DNA of 64,000 nt from Portulaca oleracea (lineage: Eukaryota > Streptophyta > Magnoliopsida > Caryophyllales > Portulacaceae). The notes under the pieces are model-generated. The model was given only the letters and a program-made list of their open reading frames with translations. It had not been told where the DNA came from and did no database searches. The position numbers and the translations under genes were made by a program. This document shows positions 53,509-64,000 of this stretch, piece by piece (position 1 is the stretch's first letter; the number at the start of each line of letters is the position of its first letter). The stretch lies in the NCBI GenBank assembly GCA_029582165.1, contig CM055885.1, positions 11,406,729-11,470,728 on the forward strand. The letters run 5' to 3'.

Positions 53509-54017
53509 CATACCTTCCCATGAAAAAATTCAAACAAAACTTTTATGTCCAATACCCCTTTTAATTGAGTCATAAAAACCGAACATTACTAAATTTGAGT
53601 AAAAACAATGATTTAAATAATAGAACTAAGAATGTTCTTGTGATCCAACTATTCTGAAATCTCTCAAATAAAATTTTGCCAACTATTCTGAAATCTCTCA
53701 AAATAATTGGAATATTTGTCAACTTGCGTTATGGGTAGCCAATAGCCTTCAACTCTAGAAGATGCACCACTTCAATCAAACAAAATAACAAACTGGGCCT
53801 AAAATGCTTGTAGTGGGAGGAGAAAACAAAGCAGTTTGATTAGGCGTGAGATAAGCCCATAACTCTAGACATAGGTCTTTGAATATAGGAGATCTAAGAA
53901 AAGAGAAGACATTGTCCATACTTGTTTCAAAGATTTTTGGAATGTTCCTCTTTTTTTGCTATGCCACAAACAGATACTTGTCCACCAGAATAGCTACACA
54001 CAATTACAAATGTCAAT
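53509..54017. other. unassigned interval
   Basis: AT-rich; no gene. ATTCTGAAATCTCTCAAA is present twice near 53652 and 53687. Confidence 0.45.
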
Positions 54018-54797
54018 TGTTGGAAAATTATGTTCGACAACGGCTTGAATCTTCATCATCTTCTCTTGGTATCTCGATCTTCTAACGGTACATGTGACAA
54101 GACGGGGATTGAACTTAATAACCAAATGGTTAATTTGACTTGTTTCGATAACGCTAAGAGTCATGGCCTCGTACTCATTTTCCTTAAGGACTATTTACTG
54201 TACCGTAAATGTTCAAAGGGATAAAACTTAGCTCTTGTCGCACTCAAGACATAGGTTTCTCACTTGATTCTCTCAAGTATAGCTGCAGTCTATATTTGAG
54301 AGGATGTGATTATAGAAAAGAATAAATGCTTGTGATTATCTCAAATGGCTTGGGAATGTCTTCTATTTATAGGAGACTTCCACCCTAATCCAACCCCAAT
54401 CATACCCCTTAGTCAAAGGTGTAATTAAGGTACTTAATGGAGAATAAAGACCTTGACTTGGTCATGATAATATAGTTGTTGGATCTTAATAGCGAGCTTA
54501 ATATTGATATTATAAACTTAATACTCAAGATTATATAGTCGTTAACATTAAAAACACATTCTGGCAATCATCACGGTCCGTGTTGTGAGCAACACGGTCC
54601 GTGTTGCCTCAACACGATCCGTGTTGAGCCCATAATGGTTTTTCTTGCTCTCTGGAGTCCAGCACTACTTGTGCTGGTCTCTTATACACTCATGTTGATC
54701 ATATTTTCAATCTTTATCTTATATATGATCCTTATACTTGTTTCACATAATTCCTCATGCTATATAATCTTCTTATACTCTTGAAATATTTCCAACA
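54018..54797 (-). mobile_element. LTR of a minus-strand LTR retrotransposon
   Basis: 780 bp with inverted tips TGTTGG...CCAACA. On the minus strand a CTATAAATAGAAG promoter box lies at about 54372-54360. A purine tract (minus strand GAAATAGCAGGGGG) abuts the 54797 end, so this is the 3' LTR and the interior extends rightwards. It contains three near-palindromes around CACGGTCCGTGTTG. Confidence 0.7.
54577..54626. repeat. three hairpin-like repeats, core CACGGTCCGTG
   Basis: CACGGTCCGTGTTG, CACGGTCCGTGTTG and CACGATCCGTGTTG occur at 54578, 54595 and 54613, each bordered by CAACA or CAACAC, so each can fold into a short hairpin. Confidence 0.85.
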
Positions 54798-57451
54798 ACC
54801 CCCTGCTATTTCAAGAGTATTAACCCTTGAAATAACTTTACTTAAGGAGTTAACACCCCCGCCATTTGAGATATACCTTAACTTGTAATCACCCGAGAAA
54901 CCCACAAACATATGCATAAAAAGTAGATTGCTCTTTGAACTTTGAACTTAGTATATACAAGCCAAAATTGAATCCAAATCACAAAGTAGACATGTCTTTG
55001 AACTTTAGATTTATATTGATCAACTATACTCGTAATACACATACGTTTGTTTTTAAATCTTAAGTGCTAAAACTTTGACACTATTATCCGGCCTTGTGTC
55101 CTTATCCTTAGTAAGTGTTTCAGAACTTTAGCCCTAAGTTCCTTTTAGCGGCCACACATCACACTTACATAGGTAGTCTTTGGATTTTACCGCCCCTGTA
55201 ATTAGGCTCCCCAATGTCTATTAAGAGTGTCACCACTCAACCTCTTGTCATTACAGATATTAAGCATCACTTAAGCTGAGATGTATAAAATCGATGCTTC
55301 CTACTACTTTAGACAACTCCGTACTCATTTGAACTTTAGAAATTGGTGGTATTCCAATTTGTAAAGTTGAGCCATTGGTGTGAAGTAGTAGTTATTTAGG
55401 CTACTTAACCCATCTCTAACACAAGGTCCATTAGATATATAATTATATCTTTACCATGGGGTTAATAATAATATCTTTCATCATAATATGAACAAAGCCA
55501 TCATATTATTTTTCGGATATAATTACACTATACCGTGTGTAAACTTGATATGGATCCTCTTATGTGCTTATCATCCAAAAAACCATGGATAGAAACTTGT
55601 GAACAAAATAACCTCGCACTTGACAAACCACTTAACCTTTGATTTATATGGAAATCGAATTTCCAACATATATGTAATTAAACTATTATATCTCAATCCT
55701 TTGCTACATACTTGAACTTTTAACTTTAACTCATTGAATAAATAATGGTTTTCATAATCATGAATAATTATATTGTAGAGTATACAACCAAGTATATGAT
55801 TATACCATCACATTACCTTGGCTGTATTCTCTCATTTTATATTTAAGTCTACTGTCCAAAGCATATAGCTATGAAGACTTAAACATAATACTTAAACTTT
55901 GTCATTTCCAAATCCATTGAAAAACATATATATCATCATGAATTTAGAATAATCAAATGTACAAAAATTATACACTTCTTATGTAGCAAATAAACTTGAT
56001 ACATGCATACTTAACTTATGCAAACAACATAGACCATTCTCAATCATGATTATCTGGAAACCTCATAAATTAAATTTTATGAACTTGTAAAACCTCAAGA
56101 ATAACCGTTTCCATAATCATGAATTATAGTGTATCACAAGTATGCATAATTCCTTGTGAAAAACTTCCTTATATCCTACTACATGCTCTTATAAACTTGA
56201 AAATTTTTAATAAGGACAAACATGTATTCAACTTATATTTATGAATACATTAAAACACATAAGTAATCATGATCAATCTTATACTTATCTAAACATGTTT
56301 GATGCTTTATATGCCATTACTCATTGAATACATATATATGTAAACATAAACATATTGGCACATGAACCATACAAAAGTATGAAATCTTCTCATATATCTT
56401 ATGCAATCCATTCACTTATTTCATAAAGAAATTTGTCTTATAATGAACTTGCATAAAATCTTAATAAACTCTAATCATATTAAAATATGATTGAATATCA
56501 TGAAAAGCAAACATCTATCAAACATGTAGATAAACTTATGTCCATGTCACTTACGAATAACTTGCATTGCCTAAGAACATAGTAGTAAGTACATAACTTA
56601 CAACTACTTAAATTAGCATGTAGTGAAATTGGTCAGACTTAAGTTTACTAGCATAATCAAACTTATAAACATAATATTAAGTGAATAGAACTCCACTCAT
56701 ATTTCCATGTCAAGAATAAAGTATGTTCTTGTCTACTTATATTTCCATGAATAAAAGAAAATTAACAATTTATGATTCTACATATATAATCACATGAATA
56801 AAATTTTTTGGATGCTAATATACTGAACTTTTGGGGTATTGGACAATAATGCACAGACTTTGACCTTGGACAATAATACACTGTACTGTGGGGGGTGTTG
56901 AACAATAATGCACTCAGTATGATTTTGACAATGACTAACTTGGTGGCAATCTTATGTAGCGGGTGGAGGAGATGAATTGGTCCAAAAATATTTGTATTCT
57001 TGGTCTGTCACGTAAGATTGTCACCAAGTTCGCCACTGTCGAAATTGTCTCAAGTGCATTATTGTCCAACACCAGCCAAAGTTCAGTGCATTATTGTCCA
57101 AGGTCAAAGTTCAGTGCATTATTGTCCAATACCCCAAAAGTTCAGTATATTAGCATCCAAAATTCCTAGGAAAAACAAGCAAAATTGCCAGCTCAAGTGA
57201 TTGTTCTTAAACTTGTCATGCCATAAACAATCATAGAGTCAAATACTTATTTTAATCAAACAACCAAAACTTAGGTCCTCTTGGCATGCTTGAATAAATC
57301 ATAAAACTCTATAAGCATTCATAAACATAAATCACATGACAAGACACTTGTAAATATGCATGAAAGTCAAAACTTAAATAATTTTCATACATGGCTTGAA
57401 CTTAGTACAAATACTCAATAAAAATCATATGAAATTTTCTTTGCATAATTA
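54798..57451 (-). other. interior of the minus-strand LTR element
   Basis: A very AT-rich ~2.6 kb with no intact ORF. The section 55120-55380 is less AT-rich and resembles the non-coding 3' part of copia elements. The copia element at 57452 interrupts it and it resumes at 63273. Confidence 0.5.
56805..57165. mobile_element. foldback element
   Basis: A ~360-bp palindrome. The left arm GGATGCTAATATACTGAACT and CTTGGTGGCAATCTTA are inverted at the right (TTCAGTATATTAGCATCC, TAAGATTGTCACCAAG). TGCATTATTGTCCAA occurs three times in the right arm. Confidence 0.8.
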
Positions 57452-58094
57452 TGTTGATAGTTTTACTATTTGATAGTAAAGAGAGTGGAAGGTGAAAAGT
57501 ATCACATTGGTAGTGGAAGGGACTTTTCACTAGTTTATAAGTGATAGTACTACTTGGGCTTATAATTGGCCAATGGGCTACTATGGAGCTAGTGGTGGTA
57601 CCAAGGTTCAATGCTCCGCATTGAACCGCACACGCACACGCGCGCGCGTGTGTGTCGGCTTTTGGCGGCTTATTAGGCGGCACTTAGCACTTTGCACGCT
57701 TGTGCGCGGTGCCGAAACACGGAACATATAGTGTACTCAACTACACTATATAGTTTTGTTTTATTATTTATTTGATTTAATTTAAATAAATAATTAATTA
57801 TCCAGAAATATGTTTCCTGGATAATAGGAAGCAGTTTTATACAGTTTAATCTGTAAAAACTGCTTAAGCCAACTGACAACCACTCTCTCTTTCTCCTCTT
57901 CCTTTACGTTATTAATTCACAGAGAAAACAGGGAATTCTCAGATTTTGCTCAACTGGGTTTTCATAAGGCTTGATTAATCCTGGAGGAATATTTGCTGAT
58001 CTAAAGAGCATTTGAGTGATAGAGGGCAAATAATTCCTTAAAGACAATGAATTCGATTCACGTTTAAGCCTTTTCTTCTCAAAATCACTCAACA
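57452..58094 (+). repeat. 5' LTR of the copia element
   Basis: 643 bp, TG...CA. It includes an alternating purine-pyrimidine run CACACGCACACGCGCGCGCG near 57630, shorter and altered in the 3' LTR. Confidence 0.92.
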
Positions 58095-58110
58095 ATTTTA
58101 AGGAATTATT

Positions 58111-58960
58111 ATGGATGATTCTGCGAGTTCTTCTGCTTTGAAATTCATGAATCCCGATTTCATGAAGCAAGACAAATTCGATGGCACAAATTACAATTGC
58201 TGGAAGGACAAGATGATGTTTCTACTCACTACCTTGAATGTTGTCTATCTTTTCGATCCAAACCTGCCTGAGATAGAAGATGCCAAGGAGATGGATCCAC
58301 CGGAGCGAAAGCAAAAGGTTGCAGAAATACAGAAGAAAAGGAAGGATGACGAGTTTGTGTGTCGAGGACATATTTTGGCTGCCCTCGCAAACAATCTGTA
58401 CGACCTCTACATGATGTATTCTTCTCCAAGAGAGATTTGGAAGAAATTGGAGGACAAGTATACTACCGAGAGGCAAGGTACTAACAAGTTTCTTATTATG
58501 AAATTTCTGGAGTTTAATATGACTGATTCTATACCAATTCTTGACCAAGTGCATGAGTTGCTTGTCTTGGTTAATAGGCTTCATTACCTTAAGGTGATTT
58601 TACCCGAGGCATTCCAAGTGGGGGCAATTATTTCTAAGTTACCCCTTACGTGGAATGATTATAGGAGCAAACTTCTTCATATGCAAGAAGATTTCGCTCT
58701 TGAGAAGATCATGAGACATCTCTGGATTGAAGAGGAGACTCGGAAGAGAGATGTCCCAGATCTTCCCAACAGTTCTAAGGTGAACAATGTTGAGGGTAAG
58801 TAAAAAAAGAACAATAAAAGGAAGGCACCCGATTCTGATAAAATTGACAAGAAGAAAAATAAGAAATGTTATGGTTGTAATGGGAAAGGTCACTACATTA
58901 AAGACTGCAAATTGGTTAAGAAACTCAGAAAGAGACCCAAACACAAGAAACATCACCTAA
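58111..58960 (+). pseudogene. gag: copia gag with internal stop
   Basis: It starts MDDSASSSALKFMNPDF and has FDGTNYNCWKDKMMFLLTTL, later EIWKKLEDKYT and LPLTWNDYRSKLLHMQE, typical of copia gag. A TAA at 58801 interrupts before a Lys-rich segment and the zinc knuckle CYGCNGKGHYIKDC (58870-58911). A one-base frame change near 58930 then leads into the pol frame. The zinc knuckle is intact in sequence. Confidence 0.88.
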
Positions 58961-61900
58961 AGCTAATCTGGTAGAGAAACAGATTGAGGATTTTGTTGCC
59001 ATGATTACTACTTCTGTCAATAATCTGCATATTCACATGGTAACTGAAGTGAATATGGCAAGTGCAAGATCCAGAGCTTGGTGGATAGATTCTGGTGCAT
59101 CTGTACATGTGTGTTATGACAGGGCACAGTTCAAAAGCTATGAGGAAATTGCTGAGAAAGAAGTGTTGATGGGAAACCATGCAGTTGCAAAGGTTCTTGG
59201 ACAAGGCACAGTGGAACTACAGTTCACATTCGGCAAGAAATTGACCTTGAAGAATGCTCTTCATGTGCCGGATATGAGGAAGAACTTGGTTTCTGAAGGT
59301 CTTTTGAACAAGGGTGGTTTTAGAATAGTCACTGAATCTAATCAAGTTGTAATTTCTAAGTCTGGAATTTTTGTTGGCAAGGGATATTATTGTGATGGCA
59401 TGTTTAAGTTAAACATTGATGGAATGGATGGAATAAATGTTGTTTCTGCTTATATTGTTGATTCTTGTTCTTTGTGGCATGCTAGATTAGCACATTTAAA
59501 TTTCACATCCTTAGAATATATGCAGAAACATGGCTATATTTATGTGAATGTTAAAATCAAGAAAGATAAGTGTGAGATTTGTATTCATGCAAAGATCACT
59601 AGGAAACCCTTTCCTAAGGTAGAAAGGAAAACTGAAATTCTTGATTTAGTTCATTCTGATATATGTGAATTTAATGGCATACTAACTAGAGGAGGTAAAC
59701 GTTATTTTATAACTTTTATTGATGATTGTTCAAGATACACTTATGTGTATTTAATGAAACATAAGGACGAGGCGTTTGATTTGTTCAAATGCTATAAGGC
59801 TGAAGTAGAAAATCAAAAGGGAAAGAAGATTAAGGTTCTTCGAAGTGACAGAGGAGGGAATATTTTCCTACTGAATTTGATGATTATTGTGAACAACATG
59901 GACTTATACATAAAAAATCAGCCCCTTATACTCCCCAACAAAATGGGTTGGCAGAAAGGAAGAATCGTAGCTTAAGAGAAATGGTTAACTCCATGCTTCT
60001 AAATTCTAAATTGCCATTAAATTTGTGGGAAGAGGCTCTACTTACAGCATGTCATATCGACAATAGAATTCCATCTAGGAAAAGAAAAATATCTCCATAT
60101 GAGATATGGAAAGGTAGACAACCTAATTTAAATTATTTTAAAGTGTGGGGGTGTCTAGCCTTTTACAGAGTTCCTGACATCAAAAGGACAAAATTAGGAG
60201 CTCCAGGTATAAGGAGTGTATTTGTAAGATATGCTCAAAACGCAAAGGCATACATACTATTAGATTTACAATCTAATGTCATTGTAGAAACAAGGGATGC
60301 TGAGTTTTTAGAGGATAGACTTTGTGTTGATCCTGTTGAGCATACTACAAGCACTGATGTGGCACAATCATTGCCACAAGAGGATGTTCCTGAAACATCG
60401 GGAACTAAAAACAAATCTTGTGATTCCCCTATAGAGCCTAGGAGGAGTCATAGAGTTAGGAAGGAGAAAAACTTAAAGCCATATTTCATCTCTTTCCAAG
60501 TGACATTGTTCTTAGTGGAAGGAGATAGGAATAAGGTCACTAATAAAACTCCCATGATTCTTCATATTGAAGAAGAAGAGGATCCAAAAACTTATAGTGA
60601 GGCTATGGCTTCTAGAGATTCAAGTTTTTGGAAAGAGGCAATAGATGATGAGATGAACTCAATATTATCCAATGATACTTGGGTGCTCACTGATTTGCCT
60701 CCTGGGTCCAAACCCATTAAATGCAAATCATTTTTTAAGAGGAAAAGGAATACAGATGGGTCTGTACACACCTTTAAGGCTAGACTTGTAGCCAAAGGTT
60801 TTACTCAAAAAGGGGGAATAGATTATTTTGATACATATGCCCCTGTAGCAAGGATTTCCTCCATTAGGACATTGATGGCTTTAGCATCAATACATGGACT
60901 GTATATACATCAAATGGATGTTAAAACAACCTTTTTAAATGGTGATCTCAATAAAGAGATCTACATGGAACAACCCGAAGGATTTGTTCTTCCGGGAAAT
61001 GAGAGGAAAGTGTGCAAATTAATAAAGTCATTGTATGGATTAAAGCAAGTGCCTAAACAATGGCATGAGAAATTTGATGAGGCGATTCTTGCTAGAGCTT
61101 TCATACATAACAACGCTGACAAGTGTATTTACTCCAAGTTTACTCAAAACTATGGAGTTATTATTTGTCTTTATGTTGATGACTTATTAATCTTTGGGAC
61201 AAACATGATAGGAATTGAAGAGACAAAGGAGTGTCTGTCTTCAAAGTTCAAGATGAAAGACTTGAATGAGGTTGACACCATCTTAGGTGTTAAGGTGAGG
61301 AAGCATAGTGGGGGCTATGCTTTAAATCAATCCCATTATGTATCCAAGATACTGGATAAATTCCAACACCTTGGGATAAAAGAGGCAAATACACCTTTTG
61401 ACACTAGCATGAAACTAGTTGAAAATGAAGGTAGGCCAGTGACACAAGTTGAGTATGCAAGTGCCATTGGAAGTTTGATGTATGTTATGCATTGCACAAG
61501 ACCTGATATTGCTTTTGCTGTGTGCAAGCTATCAAGGTACTCAAGTAAACCTAGTACTATGCAATGGAAGGCCATAGCTAGAGTACTTGGTTACTTAAAG
61601 AGAACTAAGGATTTGGGAATTTTCTATCAAAAGTTTCCTGGAGTCTTAGAAGGTTATACAGATGCAAGTTGGATCACTTGTGCAAGTGACAACAAATCCA
61701 CAACAGGTTGGATATTCACCCTTGGTGGGGGCGCTATTAGTTAGGCGTTAAAGAAACAAGCTTGTATCTCTCATTCAACTATGGAGGCTGAGTTTATAGC
61801 CATAGCTGCAACAGGAAAGGAAGCAGAGTGTCTTAGGAATTTCCTATTGGATATAGAGTTGTGGCCACAACCGATGCCATCTATTTCCTTGTACTGTGAC

Positions 61901-62130
61901 AGTGAAGCTACAATGTCTAGAGCATACAACAAGGTGTATAATGGTAATCTAGACATATTAGCTTAAGGCATGAATATGTGAGACAACTCATTATGGATGG
62001 AATTATTTCCATTATATATGTTAAGTCTTGCAACAATTTGGCAGATCCTTTAACAAAGGGTTTGTCAAGGGATGTGGTGAAAGGCACCGCAACGAGAATG
62101 GGCTTGAAACCCTTCTTTGAAGTTAAGTAG
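58961..62130 (+). pseudogene. pol: copia pol with stops and frameshifts
   Basis: Protease WWIDSGASVHVCYD (about 59079). Pre-integrase SLWHARLAHLNFTSLEY with a C-x-x-C segment (CEICIHAK). Integrase core FITFIDDCSRYTYVYL and LRSDRGG, then a one-base shift near 59865, continuing with [58 protein letters not shown] and LYVDDLLIFG (about 61171). RNase H: YTDASWITCASDNKSTTGW, a TAG at 61742 where Trp is expected, HSTMEAEFIAIAATGKEAEC, then a frame change near 61945. The conserved end NLADPLTKGL follows at about 62036, stopping at 62128-62130. All domains are present and none is deleted. Confidence 0.9.
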
Positions 62131-62641
62131 TGATAGGAACCCAACTTTACTTTAGTGAAAACTAAATATATAAAGATTAATGGGTAATAACAAGTTACTA
62201 TATAACTTATGGTACTAAGGGAATGATTTAGTGCACAACTGCTACAACTAAGGAGGATGAGCATAGCTCTTAATGAAATCTTAGTCCAAGTAGCAAGGAC
62301 ATGGTTACAAGATTTCACCTATATGAATAAAGAGGTGGTGCCGCCCCTAGCAAGAATGTTGAAGGTTCATTCTTGTAATTATTCATGAATCCAGGATGAG
62401 CACATGGCCATAATAGTGCTAAAGCAATCTAATTCTCTGTGAATAGAGATTGAGGTTATGTGTGTGGTATTTCCAATTTCATGTGAGAGTGCTACTTTAA
62501 ACAACTAGTCACCTAGCACTTTGTTGAAATTTAATTTGAAATACTTACACTAATTAAAGGTTTAAATCGAAAGATACCTTTTTGCATTCATAACCCAAGT
62601 TTGAAGGAAGATATTGATCAAATACAAAACTAGTGGGGGAT
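62131..62641 (+). other. copia 3' untranslated region and polypurine tract
   Basis: Non-coding sequence between pol and the 3' LTR, ending in AGTGGGGGATTG next to the LTR. Confidence 0.75.
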
Positions 62642-63272
62642 TGTTGATAGTTTTGCTATTTGATAGTAAAGAGAGTGGAAGGTGAAAAGTCCCACATTGG
62701 TAGTGGAAGGGACTTTTTACTAGTTTATAAGTGATGATACTACTTGGGCTTATAATTGGCTAATGGGCTACTTGGGCTTATAATTGAACCACACACGCAC
62801 ACGCGCCCGCACGTGTGTCGGTTGTCGGCTTTTGGCGGCTTATTAGGCGGCACTTAGCACTTTGCACTTTGCACGCTTGTGAGCGGTGCCGGAACACGGA
62901 ACATATAGTGTACTCAACTACATTATATAGTTTTGTTTTATTATTTATTTGATTTAATTTAAATAAATAAATAATTATCCAGAAACTTGTTTCCTGAATA
63001 ATAGGAAGCAGTTTTATACAGTTTTATCTGTAAAAATTGCTTAAGCCAACTGACAAGCACTCTCTCTTTCTCCCTCTTCCTTTGCGTTATTAATTCACAG
63101 AGAAAACAGGGAATTCTCAGATTTTGCTCAATTGAGTTTTCACAAGGCTTGATTAATCCAAGAGGAATATTTGCTGATCTAAAGAGCATCTGAGTGATAG
63201 AGGGCAAATAATTCCTTAAAGACAGTGAATTCGATTCACGTTTAAGCCTTTTCTTCTCAAAATCACTCAACA
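62642..63272 (+). repeat. 3' LTR of the copia element
   Basis: 631 bp; lacks the GGAGCTAGTGGTGGTACC segment of the 5' LTR and has a duplicated CACTTTGCACTTTGCA. AATTA follows. Confidence 0.92.
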
Positions 63273-64000
63273 AATTAGCTAAGACAATTAGACAATAATC
63301 TTGTAGGTTCAACTTGTTAGAAATAATCATGAGTCTTTACTTATGCAACATCTTATACTTATGTAACATCTTATAAGTATAGAAGTTTTCTTACATATTA
63401 TGAATTCACATACTTGAATCCATATTATGTATACTTAATAATATTTTGAAATAGCCTAGACAACTTGTGTGTATGTACCTTAAATTTATACATACCATTA
63501 ATCATATAAACATGATTAATCCTTTTTCTTTCTTATTAACTTATGCACTCTTATATTTTCAATGGGAAATTGTATTAGCCAATTATAAACTTGTACAAAA
63601 TAAATTACATATGATTGCTCATGTATAATTTCTTATATGACTTATTGTACACACAAACTTGCTATTTCATCTTAATAATTACATAATGTTGCCAAGTAAC
63701 TTATCAACATATATAATCACATATATATGTACTTGTAAAATAATAATTATTATTATGCTTTTCTTATTACAATACTTATAAGCATAATAAAAATATACTC
63801 ATGATAATAATAGAAATTTGAACCTTGATGCACACATAACTTATAGTAGATTTCTTAAAAACTTGAATCAATAAACAAGCCACTTGTATGCATTCAAATA
63901 ATTCTCATAAAAATTACACTTATATGCAAAGCCTATCTTAATAATCAAATTCATATTTGACTTCAATTGCATAAACTTGTTGTAATAATAGAATCATAAA
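63273..64000 (-). other. continuation of the interrupted minus-strand LTR element
   Basis: AT-rich sequence of the same character as 55500-57450, linked to it by the AATTA target duplication. No ORF. It continues beyond the window. Confidence 0.45.

Larger units (their letters stand above)
57452..63272 (+). mobile_element. Ty1/copia retrotransposon
   Basis: A 5,821-bp element with 643-bp and 631-bp LTRs (TGTTGATAGTTTT...CACTCAACA) and AATTA target duplications (57447-57451, 63273-63277). It carries gag, protease, integrase, RT and RNase H in copia order, and a GTGGGGGATTG tract before the 3' LTR. Several stops and frameshifts break the polyprotein. The LTRs differ by substitutions and by indels around 57590-57660, so it is older than the elements at 6236 and 28104. 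Only 16 bp separate the 5' LTR from the gag ATG, without a TGGTATCAGAG primer site. Confidence 0.92.

Noticed and set aside
1..64000. A multi-gene defence, biosynthetic or other novel system
   Set aside because: Apart from one protease gene all recognised coding belongs to transposable elements; no cluster of co-oriented host genes was found.

Overview
This is a 64-kb piece of a plant nuclear genome, almost certainly a dicot; the species cannot be told from the sequence. It is AT-rich, has spliced genes with GT-AG introns, and is mostly transposable elements nested in one another. I see no rRNA, tRNA gene, CRISPR array or bacterial operon. The one recognisable host gene is a subtilisin-like serine protease (subtilase) of the SBT5 type. 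It lies on the minus strand and runs from a start codon at 34251 to a conserved C-terminal coding end at 16314. Nine exons were joined by eye, with reading frame and splice sites agreeing at every junction. The signal peptide, I9 propeptide and Asp/His/Asn/Ser catalytic residues are all present. Introns 3 (9.3 kb) and 4 (3.9 kb) are swollen by transposons. A 1.7-kb element with inverted ends splits the last exon, so the final ~27 conserved residues are stranded 1.7 kb away.

Left part (1-16.3 kb). A minus-strand Ty3/gypsy Tat-type LTR (1-489) follows a decayed plant-mobile-domain (PMD) coding region. Next come a Sirevirus-like solo LTR (1512-2424), a foldback-like element with ~160-bp tandem repeats, and a Tat 3' untranslated region with tandem repeats followed by a Tat LTR (3830-4972). 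A LINE (5490-15610) is interrupted by a complete Ty1/copia Sirevirus (6236-14903). The Sirevirus has 879-bp LTRs differing at 4 sites, a GAGGA target duplication, gag, a broken pol and an extra env-position ORF.

Middle (16.3-34.3 kb). The subtilase introns carry a tRNA-derived SINE, several Stowaway-like MITEs and large foldback elements. They also carry a complete young 4.3-kb LTR element (28104-32394) that encodes only gag and protease. That element is itself inserted in a MITE, with a CATTA duplication.

Right part (34.3-64 kb). In order: a PIF/Harbinger-like element with a long CT tract (34766-35664), a decayed Athila-type gag-protease fragment (35785-38600), and a copia element whose domains are out of order (40666-42980). 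Then come a second Tat 3' end and LTR with tandem repeats and a nested miniature LTR element (43990-46368), foldback elements, a 3.7-kb AT-rich inverted-repeat-bounded segment, and a minus-strand LTR element (54018 to beyond 64000). A copia element (57452-63272, AATTA duplication) is nested in the last of these.

The window reads as repeated nested insertion around one protease gene, not as a gene cluster or pathway. The most unusual items are the split terminal exon of the subtilase, the RT-less gag-protease element, the domain-shuffled copia copy, and the PMD coding region next to a Tat LTR.
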